This document shows, in pieces, positions 41,052 through 50,543 of a stretch of DNA of 64,000 nucleotides. The stretch's first letter is position 1, and every line of letters starts with the position of its first letter. Position numbers and translations under genes: made by a program. The notes beneath the pieces were generated by a model. That model was given only the letters and a program-made list of their open reading frames with translations. It did no database searches and was not told the origin of the DNA. The DNA comes from an uncultured Phascolarctobacterium sp. (GTDB lineage Bacteria > Bacillota > Negativicutes > Acidaminococcales > Acidaminococcaceae): the NCBI GenBank assembly GCA_947629685.1, contig CANREP010000004.1:1-64000 (forward strand), in the 5' to 3' direction.

Positions 41052-42008
41052 ATGACGACAGAGAAAGTGAAGGATTTTTACAGAAAACTTAACGAACTGT
41101 GGCGTAAAAACCATTATTTTACTTTTTGGTTTATTCCCGGCAACGGACAGAATATTGCCAGAAAGAATATCGAGAAAAAACGATTGAAATACGTGCTGTC
41201 CAGCATGGCCGTGGTGGGAGCATTTTTTATTGTCAGCTTTGGCGTTATGGCGCATATTGCCTACAAAAGCTATGTACAGCAGCAGGAATTGAAAGAGTTT
41301 CAGCAGACTAAGCAGCAGCAACAGCAGAAGCTGCAGGAACTGGCGGCTATGGCGGAAGAAAACCAGAAAGAGCTTGCCTATCTGGGCAATTTAGAGGAGC
41401 AGCTGCGCCAACAGATGGAAAAAAGCGGGGCAACACTGCCGCCAAAAGACAGTACGGCCGCTTATGGCGGTAAGGGCGGACCGATGGACAGTAAGGAAGT
41501 GTCTCAGCTTAACGTGATGCTGGAACAGGAAAAGAATATCCAGGCGGAGATGCAGGCGCAGAAAAAGAATATGGAAAACTTGCTGCGCGTTATCAGGGAT
41601 GAAAATTACCGCAGGGAATTTACCCCGGATTTATGGCCTACGGACAGCTATGACATCACTTCCAGCTTTGGGGGCAGGGTAAATCCTTTTGATAATTATA
41701 GTTCTGACTGGCATCCTGGTATCGACATCGCCAATTATTACGGGGCGCCCGTTTATGCCAGTGCTTCCGGCGTTGTGGAACAAGCCGGCTGGTACGGCGG
41801 GTACGGACGTTATATCAAAGTGGAGCATGATTACGGCTATAAGACGGCTTACGGCCATCTGAGCAGTATCGCCGTCAGTGCCGGCGAGTATGTGGAAAAG
41901 GGGCAGCTGATCGGACGTGTAGGCAGCAGCGGTTACAGTACCGGACCCCACCTGCATTTTGAGGTCATCAAGTACGGCGAGCAGGTTAATCCGTCGGCAG
42001 TAATATAA
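41052..42008 (+). CDS. Membrane-anchored M23 (LytM) peptidase, second copy
   Basis: A 318-residue protein with the same architecture as the M23 protein at 33786: basic cytosolic N-terminus, one membrane segment (about 50-72), a Gln/Glu-rich coiled coil (about 77-180) and a C-terminal M23 domain with HPGID (near 220) and HLHFE (near 301), both metal sites intact. TAGGAG lies 8 bases ahead of the ATG at 41052. First gene of a run with trmB, a SEDS protein and a PBP, which points to elongation or division peptidoglycan remodelling. Confidence 0.88.
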   Translation: MTTEKVKDFYRKLNELWRKNHYFTFWFIPGNGQNIARKNIEKKRLKYVLSSMAVVGAFFIVSFGVMAHIAYKSYVQQQELKEFQQTKQQQQQKLQELAAMAEENQKELAYLGNLEEQLRQQMEKSGATLPPKDSTAAYGGKGGPMDSKEVSQLNVMLEQEKNIQAEMQAQKKNMENLLRVIRDENYRREFTPDLWPTDSYDITSSFGGRVNPFDNYSSDWHPGIDIANYYGAPVYASASGVVEQAGWYGGYGRYIKVEHDYGYKTAYGHLSSIAVSAGEYVEKGQLIGRVGSSGYSTGPHLHFEVIKYGEQVNPSAVI

Positions 42009-42024
42009 AGAATGAGAGGTTACT

Positions 42025-42663
42025 ATGCGTTTAAGAAAGAAACCCTGGATTGAAGAGGCTATTAAGGAGCTGCAGGATGAATATGTCTATATGCACGATC
42101 TGGAAAGATTTAAGGGCAAATGGCAGCAAATGTTTCCCGGCAAGAAGCTATGCCTGGAAATAGGCTGCGGTAAGGGACGTTTTACTATCGGTATGGCAGA
42201 GCTTAACCCGGACAAAGCCTTTATCGGCGTGGAAACCCAACAGGATGTGGCGTATTATCCGGCTAAGGCGGCTAAGGAAAAGCAGCTGGATAATGTCAGG
42301 ATTATCTGCGCTAATGCGGAGAATCTTACCGAGTGGTTTGAACCAGGCGAAATCAAGGAATTGTATCTTAATTTCAGTGATCCCTGGCCTAAAGCACGCC
42401 ATGCGAAAAGAAGGCTGACGCACCGTAATTTCCTGGCTAAATACAGTCAGCTGCTGGGTAAGGGCGGTCATCTGCGTTTTAAAACGGATAACAGGGGACT
42501 GTTTGATTTTTCTGTAGAAGAGTTCAAGGAATTTGGACTGGAAATAATCGCTTTAAGTTACGATTTGCATCATTCGTCATACGCTAATCCCGTTCAGACA
42601 GAATATGAGCAGAAGTTCAGCGCTTTGGGCACGCCTATCAATTTCTGTGAGGTCGTGTTCTAA
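42025..42663 (+). CDS. trmB: tRNA (guanine-N7)-methyltransferase
   Basis: A 212-residue TrmB. It keeps the SAM motif LEIGCGKGRF (about 45-54) and the family signature NFSDPWPKARHAKRRLTHRNF (about 113-133). It methylates G46 in the variable loop of tRNAs. GAGAGG precedes the ATG. Placed between cell-wall genes, 16 bases after the M23 gene and 27 before the SEDS gene. Confidence 0.95.
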   Translation: MRLRKKPWIEEAIKELQDEYVYMHDLERFKGKWQQMFPGKKLCLEIGCGKGRFTIGMAELNPDKAFIGVETQQDVAYYPAKAAKEKQLDNVRIICANAENLTEWFEPGEIKELYLNFSDPWPKARHAKRRLTHRNFLAKYSQLLGKGGHLRFKTDNRGLFDFSVEEFKEFGLEIIALSYDLHHSSYANPVQTEYEQKFSALGTPINFCEVVF

Positions 42664-42690
42664 AAATCTTGGGAAGCAATAAGGAAGAAA

Positions 42691-43869
42691 ATGTTTGCAC
42701 TACTCAATAATCCTAAGAAGTTAATATATTTTCTGGTAATCCTCCTGATAAGTATCGGCGCTATCAACGTTCTCAGCGCCAGTTATCTGGAAAATGGCTA
42801 TGCCTATTTTATCAGGCATTTTGCTTACGGTATTATCGGTTTTGCCGTCATGTACTTTATCAGCAAGAAGGATTACCATTTCTTTCTGCGGAGTAATTTC
42901 CTGCAGCTGGCCTATGTGGCGGTAGTGATACTGCTGCTGTTGGTAGACGCTATCGGTGCGGTTAATAAGGGCGCGCAGCGCTGGCTTTATCTTGACCCTA
43001 TTTCCATTCAGCCGTCGGAGCTGGGCAAGCTGGTAGTCATCATGATGTCGGCGAAGCTTTTGGGCAATATGCTGCAGAAAGGCGAATATATCAGCCTGAT
43101 CAGCGGCAAGGGCAGCAGGGGCTTTTTAGCGGCAGTCATTTTGTCGGCGCTGGTCTATGTCCAGCCTGACCTGGGTACCGCAGCGATTATTTTTACGCTG
43201 ATGCTGTGCGTATATATCGTGGCAGGTATTTCTTATAAAGAGATTTTCAGCATCGTTGGCCTTGGCCTGACGGGAGCCGTGCTTTTTACGTTGTCCACGC
43301 CTTACAGACTGGAACGCATCAAGGTATGGTTTGACCCCTGGCTGGACGAAGTGGGAGCGGGTTATCAGATGGTGCTGTCGCTGCTGACTATCGGCAGCGG
43401 CGGCCTTGTCGGCGCCGACTGGGGTCAGGGCAGCGGTAAATACCTGTATCTGCCGGAATCGCATACGGACTTTGCTTTTGCCGTATTCTGCCAGGAAAAC
43501 GGTTTTATTGGCGCGGCTGTATTGATGGTGCTGTTCCTGTTGTTAGGCTGCGCCTTTTTCAAGATTGCGGCCGGTACTAAAGATAAGCGCGGCTTCCTGT
43601 TAGTGACGGGGGTCAGCTTCCTGGTGGTAGGGCAGGCTGTTGCCAATATGGCCATGGTCTGCGGTATTTTCCCTGTCATCGGCGTGCCGTTAGTGTTTAT
43701 CAGCTACGGCGGTACAGCGATGCTGGTTTCCATGGCAGGTATCGGGCTGGCCCTGTCGGTTTATAATGAAGAGATGAAGCAGCGTCAGCAGCAGGATAAC
43801 AATAGCCTTTCGCCGCAGACAAGACGCTCTGACCTGCGCGTAGTAGGCAGGACGGGAGGCAGCAGATGA
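42691..43869 (+). CDS. SEDS-family peptidoglycan polymerase (RodA/FtsW)
   Basis: A 392-residue integral membrane protein with about ten hydrophobic segments. SEDS landmarks are present: WLYLDPISIQPSELGKL near 95-111 and ESHTDFAFAVFCQENGF near 255-271. These proteins are glycosyltransferases that extend peptidoglycan strands from lipid II with a class B PBP. The downstream PBP overlaps its stop by four bases, so the pair is almost certainly a functional complex. RodA versus FtsW identity is not certain. The C-terminus is Gln/Arg-rich. Confidence 0.9.
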   Translation: MFALLNNPKKLIYFLVILLISIGAINVLSASYLENGYAYFIRHFAYGIIGFAVMYFISKKDYHFFLRSNFLQLAYVAVVILLLLVDAIGAVNKGAQRWLYLDPISIQPSELGKLVVIMMSAKLLGNMLQKGEYISLISGKGSRGFLAAVILSALVYVQPDLGTAAIIFTLMLCVYIVAGISYKEIFSIVGLGLTGAVLFTLSTPYRLERIKVWFDPWLDEVGAGYQMVLSLLTIGSGGLVGADWGQGSGKYLYLPESHTDFAFAVFCQENGFIGAAVLMVLFLLLGCAFFKIAAGTKDKRGFLLVTGVSFLVVGQAVANMAMVCGIFPVIGVPLVFISYGGTAMLVSMAGIGLALSVYNEEMKQRQQQDNNSLSPQTRRSDLRVVGRTGGSR

Positions 43870-45881
43870 AGAAACATTATCATGCAAATCCTTTAGGACG
43901 TTATGCCATGCTCTGCCTGGTGCTGGTCATGCTGGCGGCGCTGGTCGTAGGGCGTTTGGGGTGGCTCCAGCTGGTAAAAGCTCAGGAACTGTCACAAAAA
44001 GCTGCTGATAAGATGACTGCCAGCGGTATGCAGAAAAATCCGCGCGGCAAGATCGTGGATCGCAACGGCGAGGAACTTGCCGTCAGCATCATGACAGGAA
44101 CGTTATATGCAGATCCGCTGGCCATGGAAGATTCTGAAGAAGACAGGAAAAATAAACCAGGACGTGACGTGCGTAAGCTGAGCGCCGAGTTGTTGGCGCC
44201 GGTTTTAAAGATGGACGCCGCCCAGCTGTATAAAGATTTTAATGAGCAGCTTCATTTTATCTATATAAAAAGGGCGATGGAGCCTAAGGAATACGAGGCG
44301 GCCCAGAAGATTATCAAGGATAATAAGCTGCCGGGACTCCATTTTTTGAAAGAAAGTAAACGCTACTATACTAAACAGCACGCTGCGGCGCAGGTTATCG
44401 GCTTTGTGGGCACTGATGATAAAGGACTGAGCGGTATCGAACTGCAGCTTGATTCGGTGTTGCAGGGCAAAGAGACAAAATATAAAGCTTTTTATGATCT
44501 GGCCGGCAAACGCATCCTGGGGAGCGAGTATGAAAAAGGCGAGCAGAAAAGCAATCTTTCCACGGTGTATCTGACGCTGGACAGCAAGATGCAGTATGTG
44601 CTGGAAGACGCTATGGATGACGCTATCAAAAGGACTAAGGCCAAAGGAGCCGCAGCCATCATTATGAACCCGTATACGGGTGAAATCCTCGGTATGGCCA
44701 GCCGTCCTACCTTTGATCCCAATACTTTTTACAAATATCCTCCCGCCAGCTGGAGTAATAAGACAATCTCTATGATTTATGAGCCTGGCTCCGTTTTTAA
44801 GCCCATTGTCGGCTGTATGGGCCTGACAGAAGGGATTATCACTCCCGATACGCTGATCCAGGATAACGGCAGCATTAAGATTGCCGACCGCATCATCCAT
44901 AACTGGGACGGCGAAGGGATGGGTCTGGTGCCTTTTACCGAAGTTATCAAGTTTTCTATCAATACAGGCATGGTCCAGCTGGGAATGAAGCTGGGGGCAG
45001 AACGGCTGATAGAATATAGTAAGAAATTTGGTTTCGGCAAGCCAACGGGCGTTGATTTGCCGGGTGAGGAATCTGGCATCCTGTATCGGGCGGAGGATAT
45101 GTATGAACCCGATATTGCGACGATGTCCATAGGGCAGGGTATTGCCGTAACGCCGCTGCAGATGCTGCGGGCTATCTGCGCTATTGCCAACGGCGGCGAG
45201 CTGCTGCAGCCTTATATCGTTAAGAAGATCGTAGACGCCGACGGTAATACGGTTAAAGAAGGCGAAAAGAAAATCGTCAGTCATGTCATCACGGAACAGG
45301 TGGCAGCCCAGATGCGCGGCATGATGGAAAAAGTAGTCAGCGAGGGCGGCGGCAAGCCGGCGGCTATCCGCGGATACCGTATCGCAGGTAAGACGGGTAC
45401 GGCAGAAAAACTTGCCGAAGGCGGCGGTTATGCAGCTGGAGAATATATTGCGTCGTTTGTAGGTTTTGTGCCTGCGGATAAGCCTAAGTATGCTATGCTG
45501 GTCATGCTGGATACGCCGCAGGGAGCTTTCTACGGCTCGCAGGTTTCCGCGCCTATTTTCCGCGATACGCTGCAGCAGATACTGGTTGCCAAAGGCATCC
45601 AGCCTTTCAGCAGCGAAGGCCTGCCCTCCTTTACAGAGATGAACCAGCAGCAGAACGCTTTGGCTAAAGCGCCGCAGAAGCTGCCGGAAATGCAATTCCT
45701 GCCGGGAGGCAAAGTCAAACTGCCTGATTTTTCCGGCATTGATATGCGTAAGGCCGCCGAACTGTTGCAGTACGGCAAGCTGCGTCTGCAGCCTTACGGC
45801 AGCGGTAAGGCTTATCAACAGAAGTCGGCTGCCGGTACCGAGGTTGACGAGGGGACGGTAGTGGAAATCTGGTTTAAATAA
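43866..45881 (+). CDS. Class B penicillin-binding protein with C-terminal PASTA domain
   Basis: A 671-residue transpeptidase. One N-terminal membrane segment (about 14-36), a dimerisation/pedestal region, and the transpeptidase domain with SVFK (near 309), SIN (near 364) and KTG (near 509). Residues about 612-671 form a PASTA repeat (LPDFSGIDMRKAAELLQYGKL). This matches the FtsI/SpoVD group rather than a plain PBP2. It cross-links peptidoglycan with the SEDS partner encoded upstream. The start overlaps the SEDS gene stop (ATGA). Confidence 0.92.
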   Translation: MKKHYHANPLGRYAMLCLVLVMLAALVVGRLGWLQLVKAQELSQKAADKMTASGMQKNPRGKIVDRNGEELAVSIMTGTLYADPLAMEDSEEDRKNKPGRDVRKLSAELLAPVLKMDAAQLYKDFNEQLHFIYIKRAMEPKEYEAAQKIIKDNKLPGLHFLKESKRYYTKQHAAAQVIGFVGTDDKGLSGIELQLDSVLQGKETKYKAFYDLAGKRILGSEYEKGEQKSNLSTVYLTLDSKMQYVLEDAMDDAIKRTKAKGAAAIIMNPYTGEILGMASRPTFDPNTFYKYPPASWSNKTISMIYEPGSVFKPIVGCMGLTEGIITPDTLIQDNGSIKIADRIIHNWDGEGMGLVPFTEVIKFSINTGMVQLGMKLGAERLIEYSKKFGFGKPTGVDLPGEESGILYRAEDMYEPDIATMSIGQGIAVTPLQMLRAICAIANGGELLQPYIVKKIVDADGNTVKEGEKKIVSHVITEQVAAQMRGMMEKVVSEGGGKPAAIRGYRIAGKTGTAEKLAEGGGYAAGEYIASFVGFVPADKPKYAMLVMLDTPQGAFYGSQVSAPIFRDTLQQILVAKGIQPFSSEGLPSFTEMNQQQNALAKAPQKLPEMQFLPGGKVKLPDFSGIDMRKAAELLQYGKLRLQPYGSGKAYQQKSAAGTEVDEGTVVEIWFK

Positions 45882-45969
45882 ATTGTTTCAGTATAGGCAG
45901 GAAAAAGCTGGCCTGGTACAGAAATATCAATAATTATGGATTTATAAAATATTGGAGGAGGGCTAAATT

Positions 45970-47640
45970 ATGTTATCTGATATTGAAATAGCTCAGCAGG
46001 CAAAAATGCTGAAAATCACCGAGGTTGCGTCTAAGCTTGGTATCAGTGAAGATGATATTGAAATGTATGGCCGTTATAAAGCAAAATTATCCATGGATCT
46101 GATCCGTTCTTTGGAGGCAAAGCAGGCAGGCAAACTGATCCTGGTAACGGCTATTACACCTACTCCGGCAGGCGAAGGAAAGTCTACTACCACGGTTGGC
46201 CTGGCTCAGGGACTGGCAAAGCTGGATAAAAAGGTTATCGTAGCGCTGCGCGAGCCTTCGCTTGGACCTTGCATGGGTATCAAGGGCGGCGCTGCCGGCG
46301 GCGGTTATTCCCAGGTAGTGCCCATGGAAGATATTAACCTGCATTTTACCGGCGATTTCCACGCCATCACTTCTGCACATATGCTGCTGAGTGCCATGCT
46401 GGACAATCATATCCAGCAAGGTAACGTTTTGAATATTGATCCGCGCCGGATTGTCTGGAAACGTGTCGTAGATATGAACGACCGCGAGCTGCGCAATATC
46501 GTCGTAGGCTTAGGCGGTAAAGCGCACGGCGTGCCCCGTCAGGATGGTTTCGATATCACCGTGGCTTCGGAAGTCATGGCTATCCTCTGTCTGGCTACGG
46601 ACCTGCATGACCTGAAGGAACGTCTCAGTAAGATTATTGTCGCTTATGATTACAGCGGTAAGCCTGTTACTGCCGGACAGCTCAAAGCGCACGGCGCTAT
46701 GGCTGCTTTGCTGAAAGATGCAGTAAAGCCCAATCTGGTACAGACGCTGGAAAATGTGCCGGCTATCATTCACGGCGGGCCTTTCGCCAATATCGCGCAC
46801 GGCTGCAACAGCGTCATGGCTACCAAAACGGCTATGAAACTGGCTGATTATACGATTACCGAAGCAGGTTTCGGCGCTGACCTTGGCGCAGAAAAATTCT
46901 TTGATATCAAATGCCGTTATGCAGGACTGAAACCAGATGCCGTAGTGCTGGTAGCAACGGTACGAGCATTGAAGATGCATGGCGGCGTGCCTAAGACTGA
47001 ATTAGCCGTACCCAATGTGGCAGCGGTTAAAAAAGGTATCGTCAATCTGGAAAAACATATCGAAAATGTTAAGAAATTCGGCGTGCCCCTGGTAGTTGCC
47101 ATCAATATTTTCGCTCAGGATACGCCGGAAGAATTGGAAGCAGTACGCGAACACTGTGCGAAGCACGGCGTCAATGTGGCCTTGTCCGATGTCTTTGCCC
47201 GCGGCGGTGAAGGCGGCATCGAACTGGCGCAGGAAGTAATCGCCCTGGCTGAAGGCGGCACGGCTGCTTTCCATCCGTTGTATGCGAGCGAACTGTCGCT
47301 GAAAGAAAAGATTGAGACTATTGCCAGGGAGATTTACGGTGCTGACGGCGTCAACTACAGCAAAGATGCCGACAAGGCGCTGAAAGAATTTGAGGAAATG
47401 GGCTACGGCGCTTTGCCTGTCTGCATGGCTAAGACCCAGTATTCTTTCTCCGATGATCCGGCTTTGTTAGGTCGTCCCAGCGGTTTTAAAATCACTATTA
47501 AAAACTGCCGTATTGCGGCAGGCGCCGGCTTCGTCGTCGTATTGACCGGCGACATTATGACTATGCCGGGACTGCCGAAAGTTCCTGCCGCTGAAAAAAT
47601 CGATGTAAGCGATGCTGGCGTAATCAGCGGCCTGTTCTGA
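45970..47640 (+). CDS. fhs: Formate-tetrahydrofolate ligase
   Basis: A 556-residue formyl-THF synthetase with the ATP-binding [20 protein letters not shown] (about 60-79) and [20 protein letters not shown] (about 96-115) segments. It makes 10-formyl-THF from formate, THF and ATP. folD follows 10 bases later, completing the pathway from formate to methylene-THF, used for purines (purC is in the window) and serine/glycine exchange or acetyl-CoA synthesis. GGAGGAGGGC precedes the ATG. Confidence 0.96.
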   Translation: MLSDIEIAQQAKMLKITEVASKLGISEDDIEMYGRYKAKLSMDLIRSLEAKQAGKLILVTAITPTPAGEGKSTTTVGLAQGLAKLDKKVIVALREPSLGPCMGIKGGAAGGGYSQVVPMEDINLHFTGDFHAITSAHMLLSAMLDNHIQQGNVLNIDPRRIVWKRVVDMNDRELRNIVVGLGGKAHGVPRQDGFDITVASEVMAILCLATDLHDLKERLSKIIVAYDYSGKPVTAGQLKAHGAMAALLKDAVKPNLVQTLENVPAIIHGGPFANIAHGCNSVMATKTAMKLADYTITEAGFGADLGAEKFFDIKCRYAGLKPDAVVLVATVRALKMHGGVPKTELAVPNVAAVKKGIVNLEKHIENVKKFGVPLVVAINIFAQDTPEELEAVREHCAKHGVNVALSDVFARGGEGGIELAQEVIALAEGGTAAFHPLYASELSLKEKIETIAREIYGADGVNYSKDADKALKEFEEMGYGALPVCMAKTQYSFSDDPALLGRPSGFKITIKNCRIAAGAGFVVVLTGDIMTMPGLPKVPAAEKIDVSDAGVISGLF

Positions 47641-47650
47641 GGAGAAAGAT

Positions 47651-48484
47651 ATGGAAGCACTGTTGATGAAAGGTAAACCGGTCGCTGATGCGTACCGGGC
47701 AAATATTACCGCTAAAATAGCTGCCGCAAAGGAAAAAGGTCACCTGCCTACGCTGGTTATCCTGCTGGTGGGGGATGATCCTGCTTCCTGCGTGTATACG
47801 GAAAGACTGGCAAAACTTACCGAAAGTCTTGGGGCTGCCGCGAAAGTAGTACGGATGCCTGAAGAAACAACGGAAGAAGAAGTAGTCAACCTGATCAAGA
47901 AGATGAACCGCAACAGGTACATCACCGGTATATTGCCCATGCTGCCCATGCCGAAGCATATCAATAGCGATGCTGTAGGTGCAGCAGTAACAAAACATAA
48001 GGATGTAGATTGCCTGAATCCTACCAATGCAGGCGAATTTTATCTGGGACGCAGAAGCTGGGCTCCCTGTACGGCCAGAGCCTGTATGGCGGCGCTGGAA
48101 CATTACCAGATTGATTTAAAAGGTAAACGCGCCGTAGTCATCGGGCGCAGCAACGTAATCGGCAAGCCGGTGGCGCTGCTTTTACTGCAGAAAAATGCTA
48201 CTGTGACTGTCTGTCACTCCAGGACGGAGAATTTGGCTGATATTACCAAAAAGGCAGATATTATCATAGCGGCTGTCGGTAAGGCTGGCTTTGTTACTGC
48301 CGACATGGTCAAAAAGGGTGCTGTACTTATCGATGTCGGCATCAACGAGGTTGACGGTCAGCTGGTCGGGGATATTGCGCCGGAGGCAACGGCTAAGGCG
48401 TCTGCTTTTACGCCGGTGCCGGGCGGTATCGGTGTCATCAGCAACATGATGGTGATGGAATGCCTGGCTGCCTACGCTAAATAG
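47651..48484 (+). CDS. folD: Bifunctional methylene-THF dehydrogenase/cyclohydrolase
   Basis: A 277-residue FolD with the substrate-binding VGDDPASCVYTERLAK stretch (catalytic Tyr/Lys-type site in YTERLAK), the NADP-binding VIGRSNVIGKPVALLLLQKN region and the C-terminal TPVPGGIGVISNMMVM signature (normally TPVPGGVGPMT). The usual Pro in PGGVGP is changed here to GGIGVIS, a mild variation. It interconverts methylene-, methenyl- and formyl-THF. GGAG precedes the ATG. Confidence 0.92.
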   Translation: MEALLMKGKPVADAYRANITAKIAAAKEKGHLPTLVILLVGDDPASCVYTERLAKLTESLGAAAKVVRMPEETTEEEVVNLIKKMNRNRYITGILPMLPMPKHINSDAVGAAVTKHKDVDCLNPTNAGEFYLGRRSWAPCTARACMAALEHYQIDLKGKRAVVIGRSNVIGKPVALLLLQKNATVTVCHSRTENLADITKKADIIIAAVGKAGFVTADMVKKGAVLIDVGINEVDGQLVGDIAPEATAKASAFTPVPGGIGVISNMMVMECLAAYAK

Positions 48485-48494
48485 GGAGAGCGCT

Positions 48495-48923
48495 ATGCAG
48501 AAGATATTGTGGCTGATCCTGCTGGCGGCTTTTACCATGCTGATTTTTTTGAGCTCGTCGCTGCCGATGTCAGAATCCGGCAGGCTGAGTTCTATGGCGG
48601 CGGCTTTCCTGCGTCAGCTTTTGGACGTGGCAGGAGTTGCCGCAGATGGAAATCTTGAGCATTTATTGCGTAAGCTGGCACATTTCCTTGCTTTTGCCCT
48701 GCAGGGCGGGCTGCTGTGCCGTACTTTCAGCGAGTTCCGCCTTGCCAACAGGATGACTAACGGTTATGTGCTTTTCCTGGGACTGCTGACGGCGGTTGTG
48801 GATGAATATATCCAGGGATTTTCTGCCGGACGTACTTCCGCAGTTAATGACGTATTGCTGGATTTCAGCGGAACTCTGTCTATATGGCTGGCCTGCCGTA
48901 TATGGCAGTGGAGCAGGCGCTAA
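48495..48923 (+). CDS. VanZ-like membrane protein
   Basis: A 142-residue protein with four hydrophobic segments. VanZ-like hallmarks are LSSSLP near 18-23, RKLAHFLAFALQGGLL near 56-71 and DEYIQGFSAGRTSAVNDVLLDFSG near 103-126. VanZ confers low-level teicoplanin resistance in vancomycin clusters, but most chromosomal members have no known function. It is 11 bases after folD and ends the operon. Confidence 0.85.
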   Translation: MQKILWLILLAAFTMLIFLSSSLPMSESGRLSSMAAAFLRQLLDVAGVAADGNLEHLLRKLAHFLAFALQGGLLCRTFSEFRLANRMTNGYVLFLGLLTAVVDEYIQGFSAGRTSAVNDVLLDFSGTLSIWLACRIWQWSRR

Positions 48924-48937
48924 TTAAAAAGCAAAAC

Positions 48938-48978
48938 AAACTCTGCTTTTCGGGATATACTGAAGAGCAGAGTTTTTT
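48938..48978 (+). terminator. Terminator of the fhs-folD-vanZ-like operon
   Basis: AAACTCTGCTTTTC and GA-AGAGCAGAGTTT arms followed by a T-run. Confidence 0.8.
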
Positions 48979-49034
48979 GTTACAAAACTTATAAAATTAT
49001 AGTTGGCTGCAAAAAATATAAATTTGACCGTGCG

Positions 49035-49070
49035 TGCAGCGTTGACCGTCGCTGCATTGAATGTTATACT
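49035..49070 (+). promoter_or_regulatory. Promoter and inverted repeat of the ECF operon
   Basis: TTGACC (49042-49047), 17 bases, TATACT (49065-49070). The -35 sits inside a 7-base inverted repeat TGCAGCG (49035-49041)/CGCTGCA (49050-49056), a likely repressor site. Confidence 0.65.
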
Positions 49071-49110
49071 CGAAAATAGTATCTGAGAATATTATTGTGA
49101 GGCGTTGCAA

Positions 49111-49683
49111 ATGGATGAAAAGAAAAAAGATCTTCCTCAGCTGATAGAGATAGAACCGCTGCAGGACGGCTACCGTTGGGTAGCTATTACGGCCATGCTT
49201 TTGGCCATCGGCATCATCCTGCATACCGTCAGCCCTAATGTGGGCGGCGTTACTCCTAACTGGACGATTGCCATGTACTCCATCGTTATCAATCTGACGA
49301 ATCCAAAACTGTCCCAGGCGCTGGGCATCGGCTTCATTGCCGGCCTTACGCTGGTGCCCTCTTCTAAGTCGGCGTTTCCGCTGGGTAATCTGGCCAGCGA
49401 GATTGCCGGTGCTACCGTCTGCTGCATCATGGTTAAGGCTATGCTGGCAGCAGGTTTTGGCAGCTGGCGCCTGCGTCCGTTTATCACTGGTTTTGTGGCG
49501 ACCATGGTCAGCGGCGGTCTGTTTACTTTTATTTTGAAAATCGTCCTGGGTCTGCCGTTAACAGTGTGGGTTTACGCCATGCTGCCGGTAGTAGCCGTAG
49601 TAGGCGTGCTGAATGCGCTGATAACCTTTCTGTTATATGCGCCTGTGCGCAAGCTGTTTTTTGTACAGGAGGATGAACGATGA
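49111..49683 (+). CDS. ECF transporter substrate-binding S component
   Basis: A 190-residue membrane protein with five to six hydrophobic segments and a charged N-terminal tail. LLAIGIILHTVSP (about 32-44) and the following region resemble TrpP-type S components, but the ligand is not certain. As the S gene heads an operon with both ATPases and the T subunit, it is a dedicated (group I) ECF system. The ATG at 49111 is chosen since GTGAGG lies 8 bases upstream; an in-frame TTG two codons earlier is too close. Confidence 0.75.
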   Translation: MDEKKKDLPQLIEIEPLQDGYRWVAITAMLLAIGIILHTVSPNVGGVTPNWTIAMYSIVINLTNPKLSQALGIGFIAGLTLVPSSKSAFPLGNLASEIAGATVCCIMVKAMLAAGFGSWRLRPFITGFVATMVSGGLFTFILKIVLGLPLTVWVYAMLPVVAVVGVLNALITFLLYAPVRKLFFVQEDER

Positions 49684-50543
49684 TGGAAAGCGCTATCCAG
49701 CTGCAGGATTTTTATTTTGCTTATAAAAAATCGGATATCGTCCTGCACGATATCAATATCAATGTGCGTAAGGGGAGCTTTACTGTGCTGGCAGGCCCCA
49801 GCGGCGCCGGTAAGACTACTTTGTGCAAGGCTATGACCGGGATTGTCCCCTATTATATGGGCGGACGCTACAGCGGCGATGTCAAGGTGTTGGGAGAATC
49901 TACCAGGGGACGGCGCGTGTCCGATATCGCAATGCGCGTGGGCTTTATCATGGAAGACTATGAAAGCCAGCTGGTGTCGCTTACTGCCGGAGAAGAAATT
50001 GCTTTCAGTCTGCTGAACCACGGTTTTTCTGCCAAGGAAGTGGCAGAGCGTACCAGGAAGGCTTTGGAAGATGTCGGACTGCCGGGAAGAGAAAGCTACC
50101 AGTTAGACGAATTGAGCGGCGGGCAGCGGCAGCGTCTGCTGCTGGCGGCTACGCTGGCCGTGCATCCTGAAATCATCGTGCTGGATGAGCCTGTTTCTGC
50201 CATGGACCCGGATGGGGCGATTTCATTGTACAAGTTGGTATATGATATCCATAAAGCTTATGGGACGACTATCGTAGCGGTAGAACACCGCACTGACTAT
50301 CTGCTGCCCTATGTTACCGACCTGATTGCTTTGAAAGAAGGACGGGTAATCGCCAGCGACAGCTTTGAAGCGGCAGCGCCGAAAATGTATGCCGATCCTG
50401 AGCTGCGCTGCCTGCTGCCGTCGCTGTGGCAGGTAAAACTTGGCCTGGAAGAAAGATTCGGCGTCGATTTGGGCGACTGGCGCAGCGAACAGGACGCGCT
50501 GGCTGATTTGAAAACGTATAAATTTGAGAGGAGGGCTGACTGA
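49680..50543 (+). CDS. ECF transporter ATPase (A component)
   Basis: A 287-residue ATPase with Walker A GPSGAGKTT (about 38-46), signature LSGGQRQRLLLAATLAV (about 144-160), Walker B IIVLDEPVSAMD (about 165-176) and the switch His in VEHRTD. One of the two CbiO/EcfA-like ATPases powering the T component. Overlaps the S gene by four bases. Its C-terminus (about 240-287) is extended and charged. Confidence 0.92.
   Translation: MMESAIQLQDFYFAYKKSDIVLHDININVRKGSFTVLAGPSGAGKTTLCKAMTGIVPYYMGGRYSGDVKVLGESTRGRRVSDIAMRVGFIMEDYESQLVSLTAGEEIAFSLLNHGFSAKEVAERTRKALEDVGLPGRESYQLDELSGGQRQRLLLAATLAVHPEIIVLDEPVSAMDPDGAISLYKLVYDIHKAYGTTIVAVEHRTDYLLPYVTDLIALKEGRVIASDSFEAAAPKMYADPELRCLLPSLWQVKLGLEERFGVDLGDWRSEQDALADLKTYKFERRAD

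Noticed and set aside
44205..45818. Long open frame (537 codons) antisense to the penicillin-binding protein gene
   Set aside because: It mirrors the codon pattern of the PBP gene, has no ribosome site, and its translation is compositionally odd (Arg, His, Gln rich); PBP on the + strand has all active-site motifs.
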